Shown: one piece after another, positions 11,201 to 22,083 of the stretch | Layout: each line of letters opens with the position of its first letter | Numbering within the stretch: the stretch's first letter is position 1 | Origin: Phoronis australis | Lineage: Eukaryota > Phoronida > Phoronidae | Assembly (NCBI GenBank): GCA_002633005.1 | Contig: NMRA01000008.1 | Location: forward strand, 1,724,879-1,788,878 | Direction: 5' to 3' | Length of the DNA stretch: 64,000 nt | Program-made: the position numbers and the translations under genes | The notes under the pieces: model-generated | Told to the model about the DNA's origin: nothing | The model's input: only the letters and a program-made list of their open reading frames with translations | The model's database searches: none

Positions 11201-14200
11201 TGGAGCTAGAGATAACTCATCTAGACCCACAAGACAGAGGCAGTTGGACGAAAATCAAGACGATGACGATGATTATCAAGAGACTGAGCGTGTGCGACCT
11301 CGCCCAAGGTCACGCAAATTGAATAAAGCTGAAGATAGGGAAAGTTCAATATGTCGTGAAGTGGAAAAAGATCCAATGATGCAAGAAAAAAGAGAGGACG
11401 AAAAAGTAGAGATTAAAATGTAAGGTCAATTCTCAATGGTCTTAAGTTAGCCACTGGATTTGTTATCCTGGTTTGGCGTTCACAGAGTCAAGGGGTCTGT
11501 TTCGTGAAAAGTTACTTTAGACTTAAGACCAAAATTTGGTCGTATGCTGATCCCGCTTCATAATTACACAACAATGGTTTTGTCTTGTAGTTTTGAGCAC
11601 ATCACAGTCTACAAATTATTCATAGAAATAATCTCAGTAGCTAATAGTTATGTCTATGTTTGCGGAGACTTTTCGACTTTTGGTCAAATAAGACTAAATT
11701 TCTGACTTTAATCTTAAGTCCCTTTTTATTAAACAGACCCCTGCAATTAAGTCTGAATGGTCCATCAATCTGCAACACATGACTGTTAGCTTTACTAAGT
11801 GACTGGAAATCTTAGTCTGTTATCTCAAGTGACAAGTCCCTGCCAGTTTTATGCATTCAATGTTTTTGTAAATGAATAAAGTACTTGCCAAAAGTAATCA
11901 AAGACAAAGAAAATCACTCCAAGTTTCTCGTCATGACAGCTGTTGCCTGTGGAATACGTCATCGTAGGAGTGGACCGTAGTGACTGGAAATGGCAAGGAA
12001 TTGATGTTCATAACTTAGGATTTTACGACCAATAATACCCAGTCATTTTCTCTTTAAAAATAGCCATCTGATCATGACGGGAATCTTATTTCGTTCCTTT
12101 GCATTTGGCGTGCACTGTATTGGAAATTTTGTGATGTGGCGAGTGATTGATGTGTTATTTTGTGACGATTGCAGAAGAAAGAAGCCTCAGACACAGGAGC
12201 ACGGTGAGTTAGATGACCTCATAGACAGGATAGCTGCAGTGCAAGATGATGAAGATGCCTTATCCAACACCATGCGCTACATACAGCCTGATAAACAGCA
12301 AAAAGAACGGTAATTACCAAGGCTGTGAAAGACACCACGTGGTTTGCACCAGTCTTGTAATCTTTTCCTCTAACACTATGACCATGGCAATTTCAGCTTT
12401 TTCAGCAGTAGTTTTGTTTGGCCTATAAGGAGGAGTTTCGTTTGGCCTATATAGAGTGAAGTCACTGTCATTGGCTAATTAGTATTCACTCATGCTCTGT
12501 AAACCTCTTCCTGGTAAAGCCCTGCATTTTATGATAATTTATTGTTTTTAAACACTTATAAGAGCTTCTGTTTAAGGGATCGTATGACATCTGTAAGATA
12601 TGCCTCGTGCTTTTCTGCGTACAAGCAAATATGTCGGCATTTGAGTAGGGTATAAGTGTCATGTGGTTTGCAGGTCATTACATTTAGTAATTTGAAGCAA
12701 ATCTTCTGCTCAGCTTGTTCATCAGCTATAAATAACTAAAAGCACATTCAGTTGATCATAATGTTTTTATACATTTTTGTTTGTTGTAGAACATTATAGG
12801 AAAACAGTACAGTTTTACCAGTAGTGTATTAATTGCAAGCTGTTTAATCTGCAAATTTTTGCTCAAAACTACGTGCGCATCATAGACTCCCATCTAGCTT
12901 GACTGTTGCGTTGGGAGACATACATATTTCAACGTCAAGTTTTGATACAAGGCGAGTTTTGCGACATTTCTGATTTACCATGCTGCACCATATCTGAGGT
13001 GGATCTCAAAGGCGGTAAATTCGGTTTGTTAAGTCTCAGCCATCTTTCTCTTTTCTTTGCAAGTTTTTGGTCCTCCAGAAGCATGCGCGTAGTCTCAGTT
13101 TAACTACAATCTCTGTAATAAACTGATCTACCCCAATAAAAGCTTGAGCATGTGTAAAAATGAAATATTTGGACCTTTAAATCTATTGACACGTGTTTCA
13201 GTTCAGCGGAGTCCAGACCACAGAGTGTCGACCTACGCAAACCAAAGCCACAGCCTCGCTATTCACGGCCTAGCACAAGTTCATCTCCTGTGTCAGACGC
13301 AAGTTTTGAGAGTACAGACTGCATCAGACAAGCTGTTTATGATGAATGGTATAAAACTAAACTGCAAAAAATTAAGAAAGATAAACTGGAGAAACAGAAG
13401 AAGGAAAACGAAGAAAATGAAAGGAAGAAAAAGGTAATTATGCATTTCATCGTTTCCTTTTCTTTAAAGTGTGGGTATTTAATAAACAGACAATGGGATA
13501 CACTGATTCTTAGATAAATTTGAAATTATCACGTTTTTCATTTTAAAAAGCAACTCTGCCCCTAATTTTAAACACTGTTAATGTTTTTTTCGTTTCACAA
13601 CCCCAAATTGCTGGAAAAATAACAATTAATTTTCTGGGTACGTAATTCATATAATTTTGCCCATGATTTAAACCCAGTCAAATAAAATCATTTCATGAAT
13701 GACTTGAAATACGGTTGCTGCGTGAGAAAGTCAGCCTAAAGCTCAAACATGACAAAAGGTATTTTTTCACGGTATGTGGCTTAGGAACTGGTGTAGACTA
13801 AATGAGCAAACTTACAGTCCTTGGATTTTTGTAGGAGCATGAGGCAAGTGTTTATGGATAGCCATCGGTCCGAGAAATGTACAACATTACAGTTAACTCA
13901 TTGATGTACATACTCGGAAGGTAGAGTTCTTGATGATAATTTATGCCGTACCAAATACACCACACACACTGTCCCAAAAGATTGCCTGATAGACAAAAGT
14001 GACGATATCCATGAAAAAATTTAAAGTAATGGTTGAGTTCTATGCAAGAAGTCATGCAATTTCACTTGTCGGTGAAAATTGACTGAAAAGTCAGATCTTA
14101 CCTTTTTTAATTGAAGGACACAATGAACACATTGCACACTGGTATAAAAATCAATTTTTGTGACATGTTGTGTTCCCACTATCTTTCATCTTGCCAACTC

Positions 14201-17200
14201 TCATGCGATGACTCTAGAAAATGCTCTGTCCAACATACTTCAACTCGCTCCTCTCTAACAAGCAGACAACTCAACAAATTATGGGATGTGTTGAAGAGTT
14301 GATGCTGCATGAGATATTTCAGGGGCTCGTTCTTGTTTACAGGAAGCTACGGACAAAAAGCTTGAATCTCAAGCGACGTACCAGTCATGGCTAAATACAA
14401 AGAGGGAGACGAGCGATGTAGAATGGAGGAAAAAGAACAAAAAGGCAGAGAATGAAGAAAAACAGAAAATCAGAGAAGCAGAGGAAAAGAAAAAAGATGC
14501 AGAACTGGTAAGTTCAGAAGAATGGCGTTTGTGTCGTTATTGTGATAAAATATGACCTTGCAAAACAATCGACGTACACTGCATGGTTTACAAGATTTGC
14601 TGTTTTTATTGTTATTTTTCCTGCCTGTACAGCTTCAGTACTTAATGATTAATGATTAGATTTGTGGACAGCATGATTACAACAACACACCTTTATCGTA
14701 TAACAACATATCGGACAGGTTGGTGTCTCACTCTGCTGACAATGGAAATGATACTGTACACGTTGCGCAGTTGGCGACAAAATTTATAACGATCTTGTTA
14801 TTATTATTGTTGTTATTATTATTATCATTATTATTATTATTATCATTAGCCACGTGTTATTAGCTCACATGATCACTTTTGTGTTTTTAATCTGAAAGCA
14901 TCAAGAAATAAACAGGAATACATCATGTATCACTAATGTTTGAAACGATTGAAAAAATATGGTCACAAGTAACATACCCATTGAATAGATCACCACAGGT
15001 AAAATGACACACTGATATCTTGATCATTCAAAGAAAAGGTAGCCTTCAAATCGCTGATATATATGCACTTGAAGAATGAAGAAAAGCTATAAGTTCCTAG
15101 GGGCCTATGTCTAAGTGAGCCTAAGCCAAACTATGACTAACCCATCCTCAGTTCACAAATTAACGTTCGTGGCTTAACCGAGATGCTGAAAAAACCTATT
15201 TGCTAATTTCTCTTGTAATGCATGAATTTTAAAAGATCAAATATGGCTGCAACTTACTTTCAATTGTAGAAAACAGTCATGTTGGTGGTTTGCCTTTAGT
15301 TAGTGTTCATTTTTCGACTTTGAAACTCGTACGCTAAACAGGCGTGTTGGTTTACGACCACAATACAAATAATTCATCTATTGAGCTCATGCTTAACAAC
15401 TAGATCACTTCAATCCATGATGGCGCCATCACGCTTTCTGAGGAATTTGCTGGATACTCTGGGGTAAACAGTGTACGCTTTCTCGTCCACTTGCATGCAA
15501 ATCTTGTTAGCATAATATTTGCCTAATGAAATGTACTCGGAGCAAATATAATGCCCATGACATTTAACTTGGACACTCTCATTGCAACATACAAGGATGA
15601 GTACAAAGTTCATTGGAAGACAAATAAAATCTTAGTATTATTATATTTATTAAGTTATTTTGTGGAATATTAACTTCATTAATATATTTTTAGTCTTATA
15701 AGAGCTGGAAAGAAAGGAAAGATGGGGAAATTAAAGAAAAGGCAACTAAAACAAAAAAGGAGTTAAATAAAACACAAAGGGAAAAGGATGATGAAGAAAA
15801 ATCTAAGAAAAAAGGTGCAGCAAGTGCTTATGATGGCTGGTAAGTCTTACATAATGTTATGTAATGTTATATAATGTTATGTAATGTTACATAATGTTAT
15901 GTAATGTTATATAATGGATACAAACCGGGGGAGCAGTTTGTAGACACTTACAAACAAGGCTTCCACCATAATTTTCATTGAGGCAAAAACTGACACAAAT
16001 TGGGGCCGTCACTACTGTAACACCTCCTAGTGGCAGTCTCAGGAACTGTTCAGAGAGCAGTCTGTCTTAAGTTTGAGTCTTGAGTATGGAAGACTGGTAT
16101 TGGGCTGCACTGTAATCTTGATTAAAGTTTAAAGCTGCACTCCTAGAAATTGTTAACACAGCTATGTACTTGCCTACCATTGCGAAAACAACTTTTAATT
16201 TAGATCACTTGTCATGAAATTGGTCTCAAATTATTCCTTAGCCAAACTGGAGGTGATTTCAGTCCTTCAGGTTGACTCGTCACTGTGTGTAGTTTCATGT
16301 TATTAAGGAATAACCAACTCTAAGCTTTTATTCCAAACCCAACAAGTTGCGACTTTTATAGCAATAATTTGTAGAAATCAAAAGTTCGCATCTTTGGTGG
16401 AATTAGGGTTTATGACTTCTTTATTCTGTCCATAAAAACTGAATCAAAAGTAAGAAACTTACCCCTACAAAATTGTTCTCACAAAGACTGATTTGCTCAT
16501 TGGGATAGGATCGTTTGTCACACGCAAAACATATGCAAGACTCATTCAACAATGCTTCTGAAAATCAAAGGCTGGCCAACCGGCAGCTTTGAGTAGCCAG
16601 TGTGGCCTTACTCAATGTCGTGGGTTCAAGTCCCACTGGGCCACACTGCTAGACCCTTGAGTCAGGTCTCTATCTCCTCAGCTCGGTTTTAACTATTCCT
16701 GTAGATTTATTTCATGTAACAGGCCTCCGGCTCACATTACAGTATATAACACAAAGAGAGTACAATAATTTTTCAAGTCTAAATTAATTCATATCAAGGA
16801 ACTCATTTCGACGTTTCTCCGCATTACTTAAATATCGAGCAACTTTTCTCAGAACATTTAAGTCATGAGTCTGTAGAAAATTTCTGAATACTATATCTTC
16901 CACCTTACCGCACCTTGGCAAAAACCGCATTCGTAAATCCGAATATGAATTGCATATATATATTAATAAAGCATAAAAATTGTTCCAGGTAATCAGTGTA
17001 ATGGGCCCACCTGAGGGGCCTGCGTACAACGTGTACCAGACCACCTGCTATTATGTTTTATAATCAGCACCTTTGTAAGACATTCATTACAACCAAATAT
17101 TATTATACGGGTTACAACGTGCTCTTGCTGGAACTTTCTAAAATATTTGTTGTAGCCAAATCTTCCTAAAACCAGAAAGCACTGTTGAGTTGAGACTTGT

Positions 17201-18976
17201 TGAATGGATCGTCATAAGCTAGCAAACGTTATAAATCTGGTTCATTGTAATGTGATTTCAACTGAAGTTTATAGTGACTGTGTATGAGATTATTATAAAA
17301 TATGAATCATGAGTTTATTATGTCCCAGTAATAAACTATGACATGTTTATATTGATATACTTTCCATGCACAGTGGCCTTTAGATTGGAAATTTAAGCCT
17401 ATGTCATAAGAGTTACTACTAGGGGTCATTTCCAAAACTCAAAAATCCATTTAGCCAGCATGTTTCTGTGAGCATTAAAAATGTCAAGTGTATTATTTTT
17501 TATACATGTTTAAGGAAACACAGTACGTGCAAGAAGTATGCAGACAAATGACCTGGAATTCCCCCATCGTGATGGCTGGGCAGAAGCCGAATTCACAGTC
17601 AGCATGAGGAGACGGCGTGGCTCAGTGGTTTGAGCTTTGGACTCCTGTTTGGGAGACCAGAGTTCAAATCCTGGCCTCACTGGCTGATAATTGAACATTA
17701 CACAAATGTTTCTCCTACTCCTCTGAGCTCGGTCTTACTAGTGAGTGTAGGCAAGGGAGTGAATGAGAACCTGGATATAATGCCAAAGTGATTTCGGGGA
17801 CTGGGCTTATATTTAAAAAAGCGTGGTTTTCCCCAGTGACCCAGAAAGAAGGGAACAGGAAACTTGGTCATGTGACTATGGAATTGTGTTAATAATTGTG
17901 ATTTTGCCCCTATGATACTTATTACTTGTCATTTTTACTGTTAACCCAATGAACTGTCACGATGGGGAAGTGGTATTTTGTCTGTATTTTGTCTTGCACT
18001 GTTGTCGAAGAACCGTTGATTACCAGTCACTAAGGTACAGTACTAAAACAAGTTTATGTCATCTTTTTGTACTTGAATTTTCTGTTCTGTAGGAAAAAGA
18101 AGAAGGATGACCTTCTTAAACAGAAAACCATGGAAGATAGAAAGACAAAGAAGGAAGAATTAAAGGAACTGGAAGCTACGCGAAAGCAAAGAGAAAAAGA
18201 AGCTGATGACACTTATGAAACTTGGATGGAGAAAAAGGTGAAGCTTCAATAAATTTTGAGTACATTTCTATAATTTAAAAGTAGAACTGCTGTAAGTAGG
18301 ATCCAACTGGACCGAGAGGTTTCATATGAATGTGGTGATATACAACTTAGCTTGAGGCTAGTGTGCACAAACTAGAACACCTGTGCTGGTGAACTTTGTC
18401 CCAGTCACTTTTTGGGCACAGCTATTCAAAACCAAATGGGGGTAATAAAACATCTCTCTAATGAGCCACGACCATAAAGCCTTAGTTTGCTAAGCTATGT
18501 CAACTAAACACCTGGTCCAGTCAAATTCGAAAGGCTGATTGTCTGTGATGACATCCAATGTACAATCTTGGGGCACTTAACCTCCTCAAAACCAAATGTA
18601 TGCGAAAACCCAATTATGCTCATTCGACTTGCGTGAGTTTTACTGACTGTGCTTTATTTTTTTCTAGAATGCGTTAACTTGGAAAGTGTGGCTGACTTGC
18701 TGTAGCGAATTCCTTATGCCTTGCAAACTGGAAAAGCCTGTGCTTTTCCCTGTAATTGTAGGAAAATGTAAATGAAGTCTGAGCGAAACTCAGTACAATT
18801 TAGTTTTTGAGACTATCTTTAGTTAACAAGTGTGATATTGAGGAAAACGTTTATCCTTTAAGGAAAACCAACACCGTAAAGAGAAAATTGAAAGAAGAAG
18901 AAATAAGCTTATTGAAGCAGAGAACCCAAGACCAGCATGGAGTCCTGCTAACAAGACAATTCCATTCAGGAAATAG
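8220..18976 (+). CDS. MAP9: Microtubule-associated protein 9 (ASAP)
   Basis: MAP9 binds microtubules and in vertebrates acts at the spindle and ciliary axoneme. Ten coding exons, all GT-AG and in frame: 8220-8379, 8588-8741, 9365-9475, 10490-11419, 12175-12309, 13202-13433, 14343-14507, 15694-15839, 18093-18237, 18863-18976, giving 763 residues (human 647). The N-terminus KTSFQEELAATM matches the human TTFQDEL motif. The C-terminal half (about 530-750) is a Lys/Glu-rich coiled coil with periodic Trp repeats (CIRQAVYDEWYKTK, ATYQSWLNTK, SYKSWKER, YDGWKKKK, YETWMEKK), the hallmark of the family. The end PRPAWSPANKTIPF matches human PPWSPPSRTVF. Exon 4 carries two internal repeat sets rich in Ser/Thr-Pro sites. 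A 3-codon upstream ORF (8206-8217) ends 2 nt before the start. Confidence 0.93.
10572..10706 (+). repeat. Five tandem 27-bp coding repeats (nonapeptide ending KTP) in MAP9 exon 4
   Basis: Five consecutive nine-residue units (DNKSRSKTP twice, EIKAGSKTP, ENKSGSKTP, DNKSRPKTP) fill MAP9 residues about 170-214. Each ends in Lys-Thr-Pro, a proline-directed phosphorylation consensus. Nucleotide identity between units is high, showing recent tandem duplication. Confidence 0.9.
10953..11195 (+). repeat. Three tandem 81-bp coding repeats in MAP9 exon 4
   Basis: Three 27-residue units each begin TPKS, continue with an acidic stretch (MDDHEE, RDDDEE, DEDHLE) and end in a basic Ser-Pro segment (KTRKSPRA, KMQRSARL, KTRKSPNL). 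They are more diverged than the nonapeptide set. Confidence 0.8.
11491..11742. mobile_element. 252-bp inverted-repeat element in MAP9 intron 5
   Basis: The ends AGGGGTCTGTTTCGTGAAAA and, inverted, AGGGGTCTGTTTAATAAAAA extend as imperfect inverted repeats for about 45 bp. The interior is non-coding. A relative of one arm (GTTCCATGAAAAGTGAC with AGACTAAAGTCAGAAAT) lies at about 56595-56640. It looks like a MITE-type non-autonomous DNA transposon. Confidence 0.65.
14797..14849 (+). repeat. (ATT)n microsatellite in MAP9 intron 7
   Basis: A run of ATT/GTT/ATC triplets of about 50 bp, imperfect, within an intron. Confidence 0.85.
15105..15620 (+). repeat. About 515-bp dispersed repeat, copy 1 (MAP9 intron 7)
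   Basis: Several blocks match, in order, the reverse complement of 30560-31145: CCTATTTGCTAATTTCTCTT, GACTTTGAAACTCGTACGCT, TGCTGGATACTCTGGGGTAA and TACGCTTTCTCGTCCACTTG have close partners there. Copy 1 has small deletions relative to copy 2. I do not recognise the class. Confidence 0.6.
15851..15912 (+). repeat. 20-bp tandem repeat after the MAP9 exon 8 donor
   Basis: Three near-identical copies of ATAATGTTATGTAATGTTAY start 12 bp after the exon 8 splice donor (15840). It is an AT-rich intronic minisatellite. Confidence 0.8.
16571..16700 (+). repeat. tRNA-derived SINE fragment in MAP9 intron 8
   Basis: The segment holds a B-box-like GGGTTCAAGTCCCACTGGG (16622-16640) after a tRNA-like 5' part. 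It is followed by a tail (CTCCTCAGCTCGGTTTTAAC) shared with the copy at 17609-17790. It is not an intact tRNA gene: there is no full cloverleaf and no acceptor-stem pairing. Confidence 0.6.
16700..17045 (-). mobile_element. LINE 3' end, minus strand (fragment)
   Basis: The minus-strand frame ending at 16784 (…LRKVARYLSNAEKRRNEF) resembles the extreme C-terminus of LINE ORF2 proteins of the CR1/jockey-like group. It is followed by a short 3' tail with GAGCCGGAGGCCTG and GAAATAAA. It is 5'-truncated and sits in MAP9 intron 8 against the gene's direction. Confidence 0.45.
17609..17790 (+). repeat. tRNA-derived SINE in MAP9 intron 8
   Basis: A tRNA-like head carries an A box (TGGCTCAGTGG, 17618-17628) and a B box (AGTTCAAATCC, 17661-17671). 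Next comes a family-specific tail (CTCCTCTGAGCTCGGTCTTA) shared with the copy at 16571. The box spacing (about 40 bp) fits RNA polymerase III promoters. The body is not a plausible functional tRNA. Confidence 0.7.
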
Positions 18977-20378
18977 CCAAGTGCTGAACGTGATACTCAA
19001 AGTCATTTTTTATTCTTCATTATGCATTCCACAAGGTGACGCTTGTCCAGGAATGGTTTGGATTTCAAGTTTTTGTCTGTCAATCAGAGTATTATTGAAG
19101 TCATGAATATGGTCTTCTCGGTCAACAGTGTTGGTCGTGCCTTGTGCGTACGATCACACATTTGTCTGTTGAAAATATGCAGAGTTGGCCATCCATGTGC
19201 TGTTGTCTATTACGAAATTGATTTTTACCAATTTCCAGGAATCGAAGTGTTCTAAGCTATTCACATAATGGCCTTGGTGTAGGCTTTGTCCATCCAATAC
19301 TTCATCTCTTTTGTCATTGGTCATTCATTACCAACTCATTGTGTCTGTTGTGCTTTACAACTGAAGACTATATAAACTACTCTTGATTTTTCATCTCACT
19401 AAACCCAAAAGAATGGCTTAAAAACGATCGTGTATAGACTAAGTCCTAACCTTTAGTTTTGTCAAACCCGTCTGGAAAACCAGCGTCTTGGTCGGAGTCT
19501 TTACTTTCTAGTTGTTATCAGGAGTTAGTAAATCAATGAAAGTGTCATCCTTTAGATTAAATTTGTTAATTTCGCTAACTGCAGCTCATTCACTGTTTGG
19601 TTAGTTTTGATTGTGTGGGCAGTGCAGTTTGTTTTGAAGAATATTTTGTTCATCGTCTAATTTTGTCTCTTGTTGTCCAATTTCTGGATTTTTACGTTGC
19701 TGATGCTATAGTAGGAATGTTGATATTGTTTTCTTTTATCTTGTTGGCAGTGTACAACCTACTTGGTTTAGAAGTTGGTTGCACTGTATATATTTCTGAA
19801 TGATTGCATTTAATTTTATCTTGTGAAACCGTTTCTTATCAAATTAAAATGACCCGTATAGTCATCTTTTTCTTATTAATAAAAACTTTGCAGGGAAATT
19901 ATTTATGTTGCATAGTTAAAATATGTACATGTGTGTTGTGTAGAAGTCAGTTGCTTGTTATAGTTTTAATTTGTTTGCTTTTAGGTAATTTTGCTAAGCA
20001 TTCAACAGGTCAACAGGCTGAACTTAGTTTAATAATTTTGTCTTATGGGAACTTTCACTGCTGCTTGCAGTTGTCCGGTCTTAGCCCAGAGGGTCGTAGG
20101 CATGATATTGCAAATCTGGCGCTGCGTTTGTTTCAACGTAATGTTAAGTTGATCATTTTTCACATTTAAACTAAATGACCACCTTCACAAGTCATGTTAT
20201 GAAATTTTTCCAAAAAAATTGAAGTTACAAAAGTCTTAGCTAAGGTTGGACTTATGTTTGATATAATTGGACTGTGATGTTTTAGGTGATTTTTTCAACA
20301 TCCATAATTTAATACATTTCATTCTATTTCTGTATGTAGTGGTATATATTGAAATCCTTTCATTCCACCCCCATTAGT
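18977..20378 (+). other. MAP9 3' UTR and downstream intergenic sequence
   Basis: T/G-rich sequence with no supported gene. An AATAAA at 19878-19883, followed by GT-rich sequence, is the best candidate poly(A) signal for MAP9 and would give a 3' UTR of about 900 nt. The open frames here (for example 19597-20169) are low-complexity by-products. Confidence 0.45.
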
Positions 20379-21175
20379 TCTTCATATACTGGCTTGTTTG
20401 TATTGTATACCCCTTCATGGTTGTATCTGAAATAGTCAAATACCATTGCTTGTCTTCACATACTGGCTTGTTTGTATTGTATACCCCTTCATGGTTGTAT
20501 CTGAAATAGTCAAATACCATTGCTTGTCTTCACATACTGGCTTGTTTGTATTGTATACCCCTTCATGGTTGTATCTGAAATAGTCAAATACCATTGCTTG
20601 TCTTCACATACTGGCTTGTTTGTATTGTATACCCCTTCATGGTTGTATCTGAAATAGTCAAATACNNNNNNNNNNNNNNNNNNNNNNNNNNNNNNNNNNN
20701 NNNNNNNNNNNNNNNNNNNNNNNNNNNNNNNNNNNNNNNNNNNNNNNNNNNNNNNNNNNNNNNNNNNNNNNNNNNNNNNNNNNNNNNNNNNNNNNNNNNN
20801 NNNNNNNNNNNNNNNNNNNNNNNNNNNNNNNNNNNNNNNNNNNNNNNNNNNNNNNNNNNNNNNNNNNNNNNNNNNNNNNNNNNNNTCTTCATATACTGGC
20901 TTGTTTGTATTGTATACCCCTTCATGGTTGTATCTGAAATAGTCAAATACCATTGCTTGTCTTCATATACTGGCTTGTTTGTATTGTATACCCCTTCATG
21001 GTTGTATCTGAAATAGTCAAATACCATTGCTTGTCTTCATATACTGGCTTGTTTGTATTGTATACCCCTTCATGGTTGTATCTGAAATAGTCAAATACCA
21101 TTGCTTGCCTTCATATACTGGCTTGTATGTATATTTTCCCCTTCATGGTTGTATCTGATATAGTCCATTACCACC
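20379..21175. repeat. 74-bp tandem satellite interrupted by an assembly gap
   Basis: Near-identical 74-bp units start at 20379, 20453, 20527 and 20601, then after the gap at 20886, 20960, 21034 and 21108 (the last one degenerate). The unit begins TCTTCATATACTGGCTTGTT and differs between copies mainly at one C/T. The 220 N at 20666-20885 fall inside the array. The array lies between convergent MAP9 and BNIP1. Open frames across it are artefacts. Confidence 0.95.
20666..20885. other. Assembly gap (220 N)
   Basis: A run of 220 unknown bases inside the 74-bp satellite. The array phase on the two sides would need 231 (or 157) missing bases, so the gap length is probably an estimate or the array contains an indel. 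Confidence 0.95.
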
Positions 21176-22083
21176 GGTTGTTGTACTTAAATTGCAATCT
21201 TGATGCAGCCGCCCATTGAAGTTGCATTATATGCCGTGACTCTGGCACAATTTTTAAGAAATAAATGATCCGTCTGTTATATGTGCCTGTATTTAGTTTT
21301 ACTCGTCTTAAGCTAAAACTATTGAACGAAACATTGGGAGGAACTTGTATTGTGTTTTTCTACACATTCCGCCATATGCAACAATGGAAAGCTTAGTACT
21401 TAAATCAGTGGTGGCAAGTGGTCCCACTGGATACACGACCTCTACTGCCACCTGGTGAGACACACGACAATCATAAGTGTAATCATTGTGCAACAGTAAG
21501 TGGCACATGGGAGCACAAGTGAAACTTTTTATGGAGCAGAGGTTTTTTCTTTGGCATTTTGCCCAAAGTGAAAGGCTTAATAGCAAGTCTTAATTGTTCC
21601 AATTTCAGAAACCTCAATTAAATATGGGAGACGGCTACTATTTTTTGATGTCACACATTTGATTTCTGACAAAATGAGGATATTCCCAATGTCTAGGCCA
21701 AATTTTCCGTTTCTTTACATGGGACTACAAGGTGCAAGGTTGACTACTGGCACCTAGCAAAAGGGGCGTTACTGAGATAAAATGAGCATATAAATAGATT
21801 CTTAACTCAACCATATTGTGACATATGCTAATTATCATTTTTAGAGATGAAAGTTAATCCACCAACATTATCACATTTTACAGGTTTTCTCAAAAAACAC
21901 CTGTACACAACTCAGTGGTGCTACCATGTTTTGCATGGGTTACTAGTTGCCATGAGTAACTACAGTTATTCATTAGGTGGTGCTACTTGAAAAAGGACTT
22001 CCTTTTAATATCTGAACACTGCGAACAGGAATCCCAGTTTACAAGAAATAAATGAAGTGACGGCTGGATGATACGTGTCTGCG

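Noticed and set aside
17609-17690. Functional tRNA gene
   Set aside because: A and B boxes are present but acceptor and anticodon stems do not pair; a SINE tail follows.
20510-21027. Open frames of about 140 codons across the satellite
   Set aside because: They arise from a 74-bp repeat (not a multiple of three) read through N bases; no coding signal.
20379-21175. CRISPR-like array
   Set aside because: Repeats are contiguous with no unique spacers, and the genome is animal.
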